A DNA stretch of 64,000 nucleotides, from contig JAVTVJ010000374.1 of the NCBI GenBank assembly GCA_034509425.1, positions 310,001 through 374,000 of the forward strand, read 5' to 3'. This DNA is from Eopsaltria australis (Eukaryota; Chordata; Aves; Passeriformes; Petroicidae). Position 1 is the first letter of the stretch, and each line of letters begins with the position of its first letter. Below the pieces are notes generated by a model. It searched no databases and was not told the origin of the DNA. It was given only the letters and a program-made list of their open reading frames with translations. Positions 32,556 to 43,755 of the stretch are shown here, piece by piece. A program made the position numbers and the translations under genes.

Positions 32556-32588
32556 GGAGGGAGGGAGGGAGGGAGGGAGGGAGGGAGG
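32556..32588. repeat. (GGGA)n microsatellite
   Basis: Eight GGGA/GGAG units, purine-only, preceded by an A-run (32536-32545). Potential G-rich secondary structure on the plus strand. Confidence 0.95.
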
Positions 32589-33404
32589 CATAAATCAGCC
32601 CCAGCTTAAGGCCCCTTATCTCAGAATGACGCCCTGCAGTCCGTGAGGGCTGATACATCCACAGGCACGGATCCTGCTGTGGGATCACCCGGATTAGATG
32701 GGCTTTGCTGTGCCCTGAATGCTCCTGCTCCTCTCTGGGTCCCAAAAATGGGGCCGTGGGGTGGCACCAGGGTCCGGGCAGAGCTTTCGGCTGGCCCACG
32801 GTGCAGGTCCTGCCCACTGCATCCTCCTGTGGGTCAGCAGGTGCTGAGTTTCAGAGGCAGAGCCTGCGTGGGGCAGCAGGCAGCAGCTGTGGGGGGCTGC
32901 TGAGCAGGGAAATGTGGGTGCTGCAGCCCCTCTGTCCACCAGACACAGCATCCCGGGGCTGGGGCAGAGCTGGGTGCAGCAAAAAGCACCATGGGTGGCA
33001 TCAACTTGGCTGGCTGTGTGTGCATCCAGTGCCTTTTCGTGGGTAAGGTGTCATTAATGTGATTTATTCACCAGAAGGGTTTGGGATGATTTCTCTGCCT
33101 GTGAGGCTGAAAGGGGACCAGGCATTGCTGGGGTCCTGCCCTCCTGGGGCTCCCCTAATGCAACCATCACAGCTGGGGAGCAGGAGATGAGGACCCCCGT
33201 GAGCAGGAGCAGTGTGGATGAGAGAGAGCAGAGAGGGTGAGCTCCTGTGGATCCCCAGCTCTGGTGCAGAGGAGGGGAGGACACCAGGACAGGGAGGGAC
33301 ACGGAAAGGACTCAGGGACAACACCCCAACATGTCACTGTGCCTCTTCCCAGGCACTGTGAGGGGACAGGGACTAACAGTGCCCTCCCACCCACCCCCGT
33401 GAGG
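32589..33404. other. Unique sequence, no gene seen
   Basis: GC-rich DNA after the GGGA repeat, with one short AT pocket at 33040-33075. Nothing recognised. Confidence 0.4.
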
Positions 33405-33660
33405 GAAAGGTACGTGCGTGTGAGTAGCAGAGAGCAAAACCAAGCCCTATATGTTTAAACTGGCAAGTTCTGTGTTTGTCATCGAGCTGTAAAATGATAC
33501 CCGAACAGATGAGGACAGGAACTTCTTGGAAGGCTCAAGCACAGACAGCAGGAGTGGGGGAATAGCATTTTGCTTTATTTCTTTACATGCAATCCAAGGT
33601 TTTTATTTTTTTTTTTCCCTTGCAGTGTTATATTTTTCTATCCAAAAATGGTTATGAGTC
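33405..33660. promoter_or_regulatory. Candidate conserved noncoding element
   Basis: 'ccctatatgtttaaactgg', 'gttctgtgtttgtcatcgag', 'ttgctttatttctttacatgc' and T-runs at 33601-33617. Repeat-free and AT-leaning. Confidence 0.4.
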
Positions 33661-33669
33661 TGCCAGCTC

Positions 33670-33707
33670 TCAGACAAGGCAGCACTGAGGGCTTGTGCCT
33701 TGTCTGA
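33670..33707. repeat. Perfect 12-bp inverted repeat (hairpin)
   Basis: TCAGACAAGGCA and its exact reverse complement TGCCTTGTCTGA flank a 14-base spacer. No T-run or gene context. It may be chance or a small protein-binding palindrome. Confidence 0.85.
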
Positions 33708-36059
33708 CACACCGGGGCTGAGGGCTGGGGCACAGCAAAGGCACAAACAACAAACCCTGGCCTGGAGGGTTAATGGAAAAGCAGAACACGATGGAAGCAG
33801 CGTGTGTGTGGTGTGAGAGGGCAGTGTCAGAGCTCACATCCCACATGCACCCGGCCATTTCCAGCTGATGCGCCACACGGAGGTGCAGGGGACACCAGAG
33901 CCATGCAGGTGATGCCGAGCTGGGTTTGTAGGAGAACGTGTGCTCAAAGCAACAGCAGCAGCAGCAGCTCCTGTTTGTCACCAGGATATTGTACCTGCTC
34001 CAGTGGGTGGATAATTTTAGGTGAATGAGAAAAACGCTGCTTTTCTTTGGGTTCAGGCCATGTGCTGGGTGGGATGATGATCGCAGCAGTGACTCCTCTC
34101 AGGTGCTGCGTGGTAGGGACGCAGCCACTTCCCCTGGCACGTGTTCCCTGGGTTATTTATCACGCAGAGGTGGTGCCTCGTTTGTCTGGATGGATCCTGT
34201 GTGAGGTTATGGGGCAGGAGGTGGGGTGAGCACAAAGCCAGAGTTCCTCTCTGTGGTGCTGTGACTGCCAGGAGACAGAGCACGGAGTGACAGGATGCAC
34301 ATGAGCCAGTGATGGGTTTAAGGATGTCCCTTTTTAGCTTAAATTAGGGGAAAATCCTGTGCAAAATCCTTAACAAAGCCAGAAAGGTTTATTCTCCAGT
34401 CATTCTCCAAGATGCCAGCCAGCCTCTGAGCTGCATTTCAGCTCTCAGTTTGTCTTGAGGCGTCACAAATGTCTGAACAGCAACAGGGGAGTGTCAGAGA
34501 GATGGGCTCTGGGCACTGACCCAAGGTGATCCCTCAGACTTTTCTTCATCTCCCCTCAAGAGAGAACCTTAGAGAGGAGTGGCTGGGCTGGGGAGAGGGC
34601 AGGGACCACATTCACTGCTCAGGGCATCAGCCAGGATCTGCTCTGCTGTGGGGACCCTTCAGCCAGCACTGGCTGGGAGTGCCACGCTGAAGGCAGCTGA
34701 GCTCTGACCCTCTGTGAGGCACTGTCCTGGTGCTTTATGGCCATGCCTGTGCCCCAGTGCAGCACAGATTGTCCCAAGGGGTCACAGCCCACCCAGCTCC
34801 ATGGGAGAACATCAAGAAAGGCCAGCACAGGTTTCTCACCCCTGAGGGCCCTCCTGAGGGCACACCTCATTTCAGGTGATGTTTGGGAGGGAAAGGGCTG
34901 GGAAACCTGGAGTTCCTGGAGTCAGGAGGGCTGCGAGATTGAAAGAAAACATCAGTACCCGTGGAACAGAGCCCTTCAGAACCCTTGGAGCAGTGCTCCA
35001 AGAGGAGCCAGGCTGTGGCTCCTGTGCTTGTCCAGAGTCCTCCTTCACAGACAGAGCTGAGCTCTGCAAACACAGCCACCAAGTGAGGCTGTGAGGGAAA
35101 GCTCAGTGCATCCAGGCTCCCAGCACTGTCACAGGGGTGACACTGAGGGGACATCATGGGGACCATGAAGAGTTCATGATCAGAGGGTGTGTTAGAGATT
35201 GATGGGGACGTGAGGTGGCCAAATTCTGGAGGCTTTGGGGATCATGGTGTGGGGAGCTGTCACAGGAAGGCCACGCCAGCTCTTTGGACCCTGTTGTGAC
35301 AGCACAGCCACGCTGGTCCCACTGGCTGTCCCAGGTCTCACAGGTGGTGTCTCAGGAGGGACATGCTGGTCTCTGTGCCCAGAACCATCCTGGTGCTGTG
35401 GGAAAAGCCCTCACGCTCCACCCTGCTGCTCCAGGTCCCCACAAAGCCATGTGCTGGTCCAGGTAGGGGGGTCAAGAGCCAGGATGCTGAGACCCATTCA
35501 AAAACACCCTGGGAATGAGGGGATGGGCACAGCCACCCTCCCTGCCACCCTGCCTGCCCCATCCCACCCTCCCTGCGCTGCCCAGGGCGGTGCCCAGGGG
35601 CTGGAGAAGTGGAGCACCTGAAGTAGGGCAGTGTGCTGGCCGTGGGGCAGGGACAGCCAGGGGTTGGGTGCCCAGAAACCTTGACACAGCTGGGCTCAAA
35701 GCCAGGGCAGCGTGTCCTGCCCTCACCCTGCTCAGCACAAGGCACACCAGGGCTCAGCAGGGCAGGAACTCTCCGGTGTCCTGGTCATCTTCAGGTCCAG
35801 AGGGACAGCTCAACCCCCAGGGTTTGAAATCCTCCCGGGAACTGAACAGGCACAGTTAAAAATGTGTCATTGAGAGCCACAAAACTGCTGGGAAGGGTCA
35901 CAAAAACCCCATTTCAGCCACCCCAAAGCACTGCACCTCCCTGCCCAGCGCAGGGGGATCACTGGTGGTGGCAGGGGTCCCACATGGGGGTCTCTGCACG
36001 CATGTCCCCTCTCCTATGTCAAGGTGAGGGACATCTGAGGATATCACTGTGCCTCAGAA
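33708..36059. other. Unique sequence, no gene seen
   Basis: A short (CAG)n run lies at 33951-33967. The rest is GC-rich unique DNA without recognised repeats. Open frames overlap antisense to one another and have no domain content. Confidence 0.4.
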
Positions 36060-36210
36060 CGGAGCTCTGTGGGCTAACTGAAAACAGATGTATAAAAATA
36101 AACAGATACTAGAGATGTGATTACCAAGGAAACGCATTTACATACAGGAAAACGTCCAAAGCGACTGTCATTTACTTCCTTTATTTATTTGCATTTATAG
36201 AAATGCTCCC
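36060..36210. promoter_or_regulatory. Candidate conserved noncoding element
   Basis: 'ggctaactgaaaacagatg', 'gtgattaccaaggaaacgc', 'acttcctttatttatttgc'. AT-rich and repeat-free. Confidence 0.4.
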
Positions 36211-36604
36211 ACCCAAGGATCTGGGCTCAGTCGTGCCCAAATGGCAGGAAATGGGGCCTGCTGGACCCTTGCCCCATCACCCACCACCATCGTGCCCCTC
36301 CCAGGAAGGAAAGCTGCCCCTCTCTGATGGGGCTCAGTGTGTGCCATGGTGGAAACTGCTTCCCTTCATTTCCCATCTCTGGGCACAGAGATTCCCTGTT
36401 GGCTTTCCTGGGATCCCCCAGGAAAGGATTTTGTGGGCTCACCATGGGGCAGCTTCTCCTGCACCCAGCTCTGGGCAGCCACAATGGGAACTGGGCACTG
36501 AGAGCTGAGGGATGGAGCGAAGGGATGATTTTGGGGCAGGGATATGGGGGATTTCTCGGTCCAGTTGCCAGCAGGGAACATGGAGGGGGGAGAGACAGGC
36601 TGAG
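36211..36604. other. Unique sequence, no gene seen
   Basis: GC-rich spacer between two AT-rich candidate elements. Nothing recognised. Confidence 0.4.
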
Positions 36605-36830
36605 GCAAATCAAAAGAGAAGCATTTTAACTTGCAAGAAATGGAAATGAGAGGAGTGAATTTGGGTCATGCCAAAGCATTCGTTCTACAGGAAATGAAAT
36701 GTTTTACAAGCCTTTCCTTTTCTCCCTTTATTTTCCCTTTTTTCCTCTCTCTTTGGGGGGATTTACAACAATAAAAAAAAAAAGTTTTATTTATAAAATG
36801 CACAAAGGAAATATTTGAGCTGTCCTTTTC
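36605..36830. promoter_or_regulatory. Candidate conserved noncoding element
   Basis: 'gcattttaacttgcaagaaatgg', 'gaaatgttttacaagcc', and 'aagttttatttataaaatgc' after an A-run (36773-36783). Confidence 0.4.
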
Positions 36831-38271
36831 CCCTGCAGCTGCACACAGCCCTCACACCCAGCTTCAGCACAACCAAAATGGCACTGGGGACTCATTTACC
36901 AACCACCAGCAACAAAACAACTGCACTCTTTGGCTGGGATTCTCTCAGATTATAATCTTGCCTCCAAACCTTTCCTGATACCCACAAGGGCACTCCCTGA
37001 GCAGAGATATGAGGGTCTGGTATGGGGACAGGACCCACAGTGGGGACGAGCCAGCTCCTGCCAGGGCCCAGCCAGCCTGTGGAGATGCTGGGGTGCAGCA
37101 AAGTGGGCAAACCCGAGGCTCCTCGTGTTCTGGGAGTGGCTGAAAAGGTTTGGAAAGAAGATTTTTTTGTGTGGGTCTGGGGGGAATGTGTTTGTTCATG
37201 GTGCAGCTTTGCCTTACAGAGTCACGGGCTGGTTTGGGTTGGAGGGCACCTGAAGCTCACCCAGCTCTGTCAGCCTGGAGCTGCTCCAGCCCTCAGAGCA
37301 TTTTCATGTGGATGCAGGGACAGGAACAATGCCAGCAGCTCTGGAGCTGCCCCCTCTCAGGGTGGCAGGAGGGTGCAGCTGTGGCAGGACAAGGAGCCCA
37401 TGACCTGCAGAGCATCCTCGGTCACCACAGGAGGAAGGGACACAGAGGCTCTGGGGCCACACTGCTGCTACTGGAGGGGACATTTGGCACTCCTGAGGAA
37501 TTCCTGCTCCACCAGCTCTCCCATGGGAGTGTGGGGATCCCACAGCACCGAGGGAGAGCTCCCCAGCAGCTGCAGGAGGCTGAGGCAGCAGCATCACCCA
37601 CACTTCAGCACAGAGCAGCTGCAGGCTGGATGACACAGTTTGCTGCTCTGCTCTGCTCCGGTGCTGCCTCTGCCAGGTAATTAGAGTTGACAGGGTGTGT
37701 GCAGAGTTACTGGGTAATTGCCCACACACCTAAGGTGTGGTGGAAGTCGGGAGGTGAACCAAAACCTTCCCCCTGACCTACATGCAGAGGTGCTGCCCGG
37801 CAGCAGCAGGACGAGGAGGTGGTGAGGAGGAAGCAAATGATGAAAGGCTTCTGCAGGCACAGCACAAACCTGGCCATCCCCTGGATGCTCTGGAGAAGGG
37901 ACTGGAGTAACCCCAAACCAGGCTGGAAGGGAAGGCAGGGCGTGGAGCCTGGGGAGAGCATCCCTGCCCAGCCAGGGTGCCGGGGGCTGGCTCGGTGGCT
38001 GCTCCAGCCCCACAGCACCATCAGGGGAGGGCTGGATTAGCAGGAGCCTCACGTGTAGGACAAGGCAGGTAACGCTCTGCTGGCTGCCCGTGGCTGTGCC
38101 CACATGTTCAGCTGATCAGGTTAACTGGCTCATTTGCCTGGGAGCAGGGAGCCAAGCACTAATGGCTTTGGACATGCAGCCTGTGCCATGCTCTGCTCTC
38201 CAGCCCTTCCGGGGGCTGCTGCAGGTGCTGCTGAGCTGGCCCGGCTCAGGGCAGAGGGGCTGGGGTGCAGC
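36831..38271. other. Unique sequence, no gene seen
   Basis: GC-rich unique DNA. 38100-38175 has 'gttcagctgatcaggttaactgg' and may be slightly conserved. The 176- and 203-codon overlapping frames (37022-37680) lack recognisable domains. Confidence 0.4.
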
Positions 38272-38324
38272 TCCCGGGAAATGGGCCAGGAAATGTGCCA
38301 GGAAATGTGCCAGGAAACGTGCCA
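38272..38324. repeat. 12-bp tandem repeat, ~4 copies
   Basis: Units of CCAGGAAATGTG with one GGGAAATGGG-type and one ACGTG variant. In frame it reads QEMC repeats by chance. Confidence 0.85.
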
Positions 38325-38419
38325 GCTTCTGCAGCAGGGCCTCAGCAGAGTGGTGCAGTCCTGGAGGTGCAGCAGGGCTGGCCTTGTTACACGGCCTGAG
38401 GGGACAGGGGGCTGCTGAG

Positions 38420-38705
38420 TCAGAAACACAGAACCATGGCATCATTAAGGCTGGGACAAACCTCAGAGATCATTGAGTCCAACTAATCACCCAGCACTGC
38501 TGTATTCACCACTAACACACCTCCCCAAGTACCACATCCACATGGCTTTTGAATATTTCCAGGGATGATGACTCCTGTTCCAATATCTGACCACCCTTTC
38601 AGTGAAGAAATTTTCCCTAATATCTAATCTACATCTCCCCTGGTGAAACTTTAGGCCATTTCCTCTCATCCTTTCCAGTTCACAACCTTGGCAAGCAACC
38701 GGAGA
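38420..38705 (-). mobile_element. CR1 LINE, minus strand
   Basis: 3' end at left ('cagaaacacagaaccatggcatcattaaggctggg'), through 'caagtaccacatccacatggcttttgaatatttccagggatgatgac' and 'cagtgaagaaattttccctaatatctaatctacatctccc' to 'ccatttcctctcatcctttcc'. It is the less GC-rich CR1 type and moderately old. Confidence 0.85.
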
Positions 38706-39269
38706 ACAGAGATGAGGGCCAGGTTAGCCCTTTCCTTCATCCCCTCGTCTCCCAGGGCTCACCTCTAACACGTACAGAAAGTCTGGGGGCTACAGCAGAG
38801 CAGAGGGAGCAGGAGGAGGAAAGCAAAGCCCAAGTGGCTGTCGCATCTTAACCTTGAACCTGCAAGGAGCTCTCACCAGCCAAGCACCAGCACTGAGCAG
38901 GCAGTGGCCACTTCCAGTCTTGGGAATCTCACTGTGTAGCAGGACTAAACATTGTCTTAATAAATAAATATTCCTGGTGCCACCCAGCAGCCCCTGCCTG
39001 AGTCTCTCTGTCACCCACAGAACCCTGAGATCTCCTGCATCTAGGCTGGCCTTTCATCAGTCCATCCTGCTTGTGTCCCACCTTTCCTCCCCTCCCAGCC
39101 TTGCCCTTTCCTGCCATCTCTGCCTGGCTTAGGGCTTGGGACCTGCAGCCCTTTCCTCCTGCGGGGATGTGGCTCCAGGCAGCCCTGGCCACGTGTCTGT
39201 GCTCACTCCCTGAGCTCCCCTGGCCAGGCACCACCATTATCTGCTCTGCCTCAGCTCTCAAAGCCTGCA
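38706..39269. other. Unique sequence, no gene seen
   Basis: GC-neutral sequence between a CR1 and a repeat-like tract. Nothing recognised. Confidence 0.35.
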
Positions 39270-40290
39270 GGCCAACACCCAGACCTTGGGCAGAGACCAA
39301 TTCGTGTCCACCCCAGCCCATTCCACACAAACCAAACCAGGTCATGGCCGTTCAGGCTCAGGTTGTCATCAGCACCAAATTCTCCTCTCCAACTCTTCAG
39401 CAAAACTCTGAACTCACCTCCCCTGTCCCTGTCTGGTAGAACAATCTGCGATCGAGAATATCTGTAACACTTGTTCTCCCATCTATGCTCTGGAAGATAA
39501 GTTCTCCCAGATCCACAGTTCCCAGGATTACTCATTCCTCCTGGATGAGGCCTTCTAATTCTTCCATTTAATTGCTCATGTTCCTGGCATCAGTACAGAA
39601 ATACTTGAACTGTTTCTGCCTGGTCTTATCTGTGCTCTCAGCCGAGGAGGTGCCGTCCCCTTGCTGGCTGCAAGGGCTGCCTGACGTCGGTTTTTGGCAA
39701 GGTAGGAGCTCTCCCATTCCTCGCCGCTCTCTGCTCTTCCTTTCTTGGTCGCCCTGCTCCTGCTGACATGGCCACCCTGGGGATGGATGTGGATTCCAGG
39801 CAGGGTGCAACCAAGGCCAAGAAAGGAAAGGCTGGGAGACGGCCCTGAGACCCGTCCGCAGGGAACATCACTGCTTATCTGCCTTCCTCCTGATAACCTC
39901 CTTTCAATATTATCCACTGCAGACTCACCCTTCGCAAGTTCTTTATCCTCTTTAATTCTGTGATCCCATCTTCCCTGGGTTAGCTAATAATTTCCCATGG
40001 GTGCTTTATCCAATAGTTGCTTAAATCCAGACAGACACAGCGCCGTGCAGAAAACCCATGGACTGCTCAGCCCCTGACAAGCTGCCTTTGGAGAACCCAT
40101 GCTGCATTTTATTTTTTCATACCTCTCGCTGGCTTTAGATGTTGTCCAACATAATATAAGCTCAAAAAACTTACGTATGAGGCAGGCCAGAATATTTTCC
40201 CTGCATTTATAGGGTGGAGCTGCAGTGCCTTGGGCTGACTTCTTGCTCCAGTTCTGCTCCTTCACAAGAACTGCCTCCAACCTTGTAGTT
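39270..40290. mobile_element. Probable old degenerate LINE/CR1-like sequence
   Basis: About 1 kb of texture unlike the surrounding GC-rich DNA, with phrases I associate with old amniote CR1-type repeats: 'tgttcctggcatcagtacag' (39580), 'cctttggagaacccatgctgc' (40084), 'gaggcaggccagaatatttt' (40180). No open coding remains. The family and orientation are uncertain. It could instead be ERV-derived or simply unique. Confidence 0.3.
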
Positions 40291-40317
40291 GTTCTACTTC
40301 TGTAAGTCCAGAGGAGC

Positions 40318-40765
40318 CTCTACACTGCTCCAAGGGCTGGAGCCCCTCTGCTCTGGAGCCAGGCTGGGAGAGCTGGGGGTGCTCCCCTGGAGAGGAGAAG
40401 GCTCCAGGAAGAGCTCAGAGCCCCTTGCAGGGCCTGAAGGGGCTCCAGGAGAGCTGCAGAGGGACTGGGGACAAGGCCTGGAGGGACAGGAGGCAGGGAA
40501 TGGCTTCCCAGTGGCAGAGGGCAGGGATGGATGGGAGATTGGGAAGGAATTGTTCCCTGGGAGGCTGGGGAGGGGCTGGGATGGAATTGCCAGATTTGCT
40601 GTGGCTGCCCCTGGATCCCTGGCAGTGGCCAAGGCCAGGCTGGACATTGGGGCTGGGAGCAGCCTGGGACAGTGGCAGGTGTCCCTGCCATGGCAGGGGT
40701 GGGAATGGGATGGGATTTAAGGTCCATCCTAACCAAAACTGTTCCAGCATTGTGTGATCCATGAA
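40318..40765 (+). mobile_element. CR1 LINE 3' end, ~450 bp, young
   Basis: Plus strand from 'ccaagggctggagcccctctgctctggagccaggctggg' to 'aaggtccatcctaaccaaaactgttccagcattgtgtg'. Close to the copy at 42235 across a shared ~300 bp (for example 'caggaggcagggaatggcttccca'), so these belong to one recently active subfamily. Confidence 0.9.
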
Positions 40766-42234
40766 CCAATTCTTCCAGGACTCTGAGGCAGAGGTGAGCT
40801 GGTTCCTCACAATCTCAGTGCATTGAACTCTGGAACTCTCTGCCCACCCAGCCAGCGTCACTGTCATTTCCACACTGTCACTCCCCTATTCCCCAAGTGC
40901 CTCCTCACCAATGGCAGCACCAAGGCCTTGGGCAGTGCCCTCCATCCCATGTGCTCCCCCCAGACTCCTCCTGTCATAAAGCCACGTGCCACTAGTGCCA
41001 CTTCAGCCCCAGAAGACTCCTTCCCAAAGTTCCCAAGGGAAATCACACATTTAAGAACAACACTCTGTTCCAGTGACTTCCTCGTAAGCTCAGATCATCT
41101 CCCCACCTCCACTGCGCTCACTCCACTGTGCACCACAAACAATGACAGAATTCCTCTGAAGGCCACCCAAGTGTCTCTTTTCTCTGCTCACATCCCCCAC
41201 GCTGGCCAAGACACGCTTGGTGTGTGACAGCAGGAGCCTGCCCAGCACTTGTCTCTGTCCCTCTTTGCCTGCTCTGTCCTCTCATCCTACCCTGCCTGTC
41301 TCCTTTCAGCTCCACCTCTGCTTCCTGGTTAACACTCTTGTCTCTGGCATTCTTCCTTTATGACCTGCTGCTATCTTCTCTCTTATGGCCGACCCTCTGT
41401 TTCTCCTCCCTGAGCTTTGGGACTCCAAACCACGGTCTCTGCTCCTTTTTCTGTCCTTCCACCTTCCTCCTCCTTCGCCCCTGGGTTCCTATGGAGATTC
41501 CTGAGGGTGTCAATCCTGGTTCAGATCTTTTAATAGAGCAGTTATTTGGTTTCTTCATGGCTCCTCCTTTCTCCTTTCTAATATTGTTCCTGATTTCCCA
41601 TTTCACTCCACCACCCCGTCCAGCTGTTTCTGTACTTTTGAGTCTCTTCTCATGCTCTCTGACACAGCCCCACTTCACCCAGAGGACAAGGGAGGACAAG
41701 GTGGGGCAGCTCTGGGATCAGAATCAGGAATGGTTTGTAGCTTCTCTCAGCCTCGTCTCTGTGTAAAAAGAAAAGGAAAATCCATCCGCATCCCCATCCA
41801 CAAGCCAGATTTCCTTTTCTGCGAGTGAGAGGGGAATCAGCTCGTGTGACACCCTGGCAAAGGCTGCACCACTCTGACCCTTCCCCATGAGCATCCCACT
41901 TACTAAAGAAAGGAACTGCAGGACGTGTTCAGCCACACAAGAGCTGGGATGCTGGAGTGTGAGATATCCATTCCATTAAAAAGCTCAGAGATAAAATCCT
42001 CCTCTAGCAGCATTGTTATTTCCAAGAACACCTTAAAGATGCTTTGATTTTCCTTTTCTTGTGTCCTTGTTATACAACAGCTGCAAGAGCAGCTCTCCTC
42101 ACAAGCACCATTAGCTACTTAACACACCAGTAAGGAGGAACAAAACCTGGATCTGTGGCTGTTCTTCAGGCCCAGTACATGGAGCTGTTCAGGGATACAC
42201 CAAAATCCCAGTGATATTCCAGCCCTGGAACCAA
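40766..42234. other. Unique sequence, no gene seen
   Basis: Pyrimidine-rich from 41240 to 41660 on the plus strand. A 180-codon plus-strand frame there (41224-41766) is rich in L, S, F and P, as expected for translated pyrimidine tracts, and I do not call it. 41940-42120 is slightly AT-rich. Confidence 0.4.
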
Positions 42235-42592
42235 AAGGCTTTGGAGTGACCCAGGTGTGACCTTCTAGTACCTGAAGAGGTTGATTCAAAAGATGGGAAG
42301 AGAGTGTTTGCAAAGGCATGGACGGACAGGAGGCAGGGAATGGCTTCCCAGGGGCAGAGGGCAGGGATGGATGGGAGATTGGGAAGGAATTGTTCCCTGT
42401 GAGGGTGGGGAGGGGCTGGGATGGAATTCCCAGAGAAGCTGTGGCTGCCCCTGGATCCCTGGCAGTGCCCAAGGCCAGGTTTGGAGCAGCCTGGGACAGT
42501 GGCAGGTGTCCCTGCCATGGCAGGGGTGGCACTGGATGGTGTTTAAGGTCTCCTCCAGCCTAAACCATTCTGGGATTCTCTGATTCTCCCTC
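42235..42592 (+). mobile_element. CR1 LINE 3' end
   Basis: From 'gagtgacccaggtgtgaccttctagtacctgaag' through 'ggaaggaattgttccctgtgaggg' and 'ccctggatccctggcagtgcccaagg' to 'aaggtctcctccagcctaaaccattctgggattctctgattctcc'. An internal deletion near 42300 joins the upstream phrase directly to the 3' part. Confidence 0.88.
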
Positions 42593-43009
42593 CACAGAAG
42601 CCAGCGTTGTGAGATGGTTTTGTCAGTCAGGACAACCACACTCACTTGTGGATTTTATCTGATTTCATTTGTCTCTGGAGCAGAACAGAACATGTGAAGG
42701 CTCCAAGCTCATTACAGACAGACCTCAGAGTTCATCAGAGCTGCCCTCCTGAGCCACCCAGTCACACAAGAGAGTCATTTATTCTGGGAGATAACCACAA
42801 GGAACCCCATCCACAAGCCAGATTCCATCAGATGCAGGGTTTGTTCACCTATAACGATATCTCAAACTCAGAATCATCAAGACCCAGACATCAGACCCAA
42901 AAAGTGCAAACCTTTCAGTGTGTCCCAGCAGTCACTCTGGTTGCCATTTTTCTGCCTCTTGCCTCCTGGCCCCTGGGCTGCTTCGTGAAGAAGCTCCACA
43001 GTGAAACCA
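42593..43009. other. Unique sequence, no gene seen
   Basis: Sequence following a CR1 tail; nothing recognised. Confidence 0.35.
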
Positions 43010-43165
43010 GCCAAAGTTGAGAATTTCCAAGAGATGTGAAAATAGCAGAATGCAAATTTTGTGGAGGCTTGAAATTTCAAGTGATTTACCGGTGTCAAAC
43101 CCGTAAAATCAATTTGGCAGGTGTTCGCTGGTTAAAATTAGTTTTAACTGAGAGCTGGAGGCATT
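43010..43165. promoter_or_regulatory. Candidate conserved noncoding element
   Basis: 'gaaaatagcagaatgcaaattttgtgg', 'aaatttcaagtgatttaccgg' (CAAGTGA, NKX-like), 'aaaatcaatttggcagg' and 'gttaaaattagttttaac'. Repeat-free and AT-rich. Confidence 0.4.
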
Positions 43166-43502
43166 TTTGTGGGAGTCTGAGCATTGTTGTGGATGCACAA
43201 GGCACAGGCAGGACTGCACACAGCCATGAGTTGTGGGGTGTAATCCTCCTGGAGTGCCTTGTGATGCTGTTTGTGTGGCTCAGGAAGCTCTGGGGGCTGA
43301 GGCCGTGGGGCTGGAACCACAAACCTGCACTGGCAGAGGTTTTCTGGCATTCCCTCGGGCCCTGGGGTGGTTGGTGTGTGGGGGTCAGGGGCAGATCCCA
43401 ACCCAGTGCAGTGCTAGTGCCTTGGATGTTGTCCCAGGTTAAGCGTGGCCAGAACAGCTGAATTGCAGGGACAGTGAGGGGAAGAGACACCTGGTGAGCT
43501 CA
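43166..43502. other. Unique sequence, no gene seen
   Basis: GC-neutral spacer; nothing recognised. Confidence 0.35.
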
Positions 43503-43755
43503 TGGAACCACAGAATTCTTTAGGCTGGAAAAGACCTTTAAGATCCTCATGTCCAACCATCCAAGCACCACCTAAAGTGTTCCCAAGTGCCACATCCACA
43601 CACTTTTGGAACACTTCCGGGGATGGTGACCCTTCCACTCCCCTGGGCAGACGTGCCACTGCTTTACAACCCTTCTCATGGAAAAATATTTCCTAATATC
43701 CAGTCTAAACTAAACCTCTCCTGGCAGGACTTGGGGACATTTCTCATTTGTAGGA
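43503..43755 (-). mobile_element. CR1 LINE, minus strand
   Basis: 3' end at left ('ggaaccacagaattctttaggctggaaaagacctttaagatcc'), through 'caccacctaaagtgttcccaagtgcc' and 'acacttccggggatggtgac' to 'ttcctaatatccagtctaaactaaacctctcc'. Confidence 0.87.

Noticed and set aside
41224..41766. 180-codon hydrophobic plus-strand frame resembling a membrane protein
   Set aside because: Leucine, serine and phenylalanine richness comes from a pyrimidine-rich strand. The phases give similar hydrophobic peptides and no topology or family is evident.
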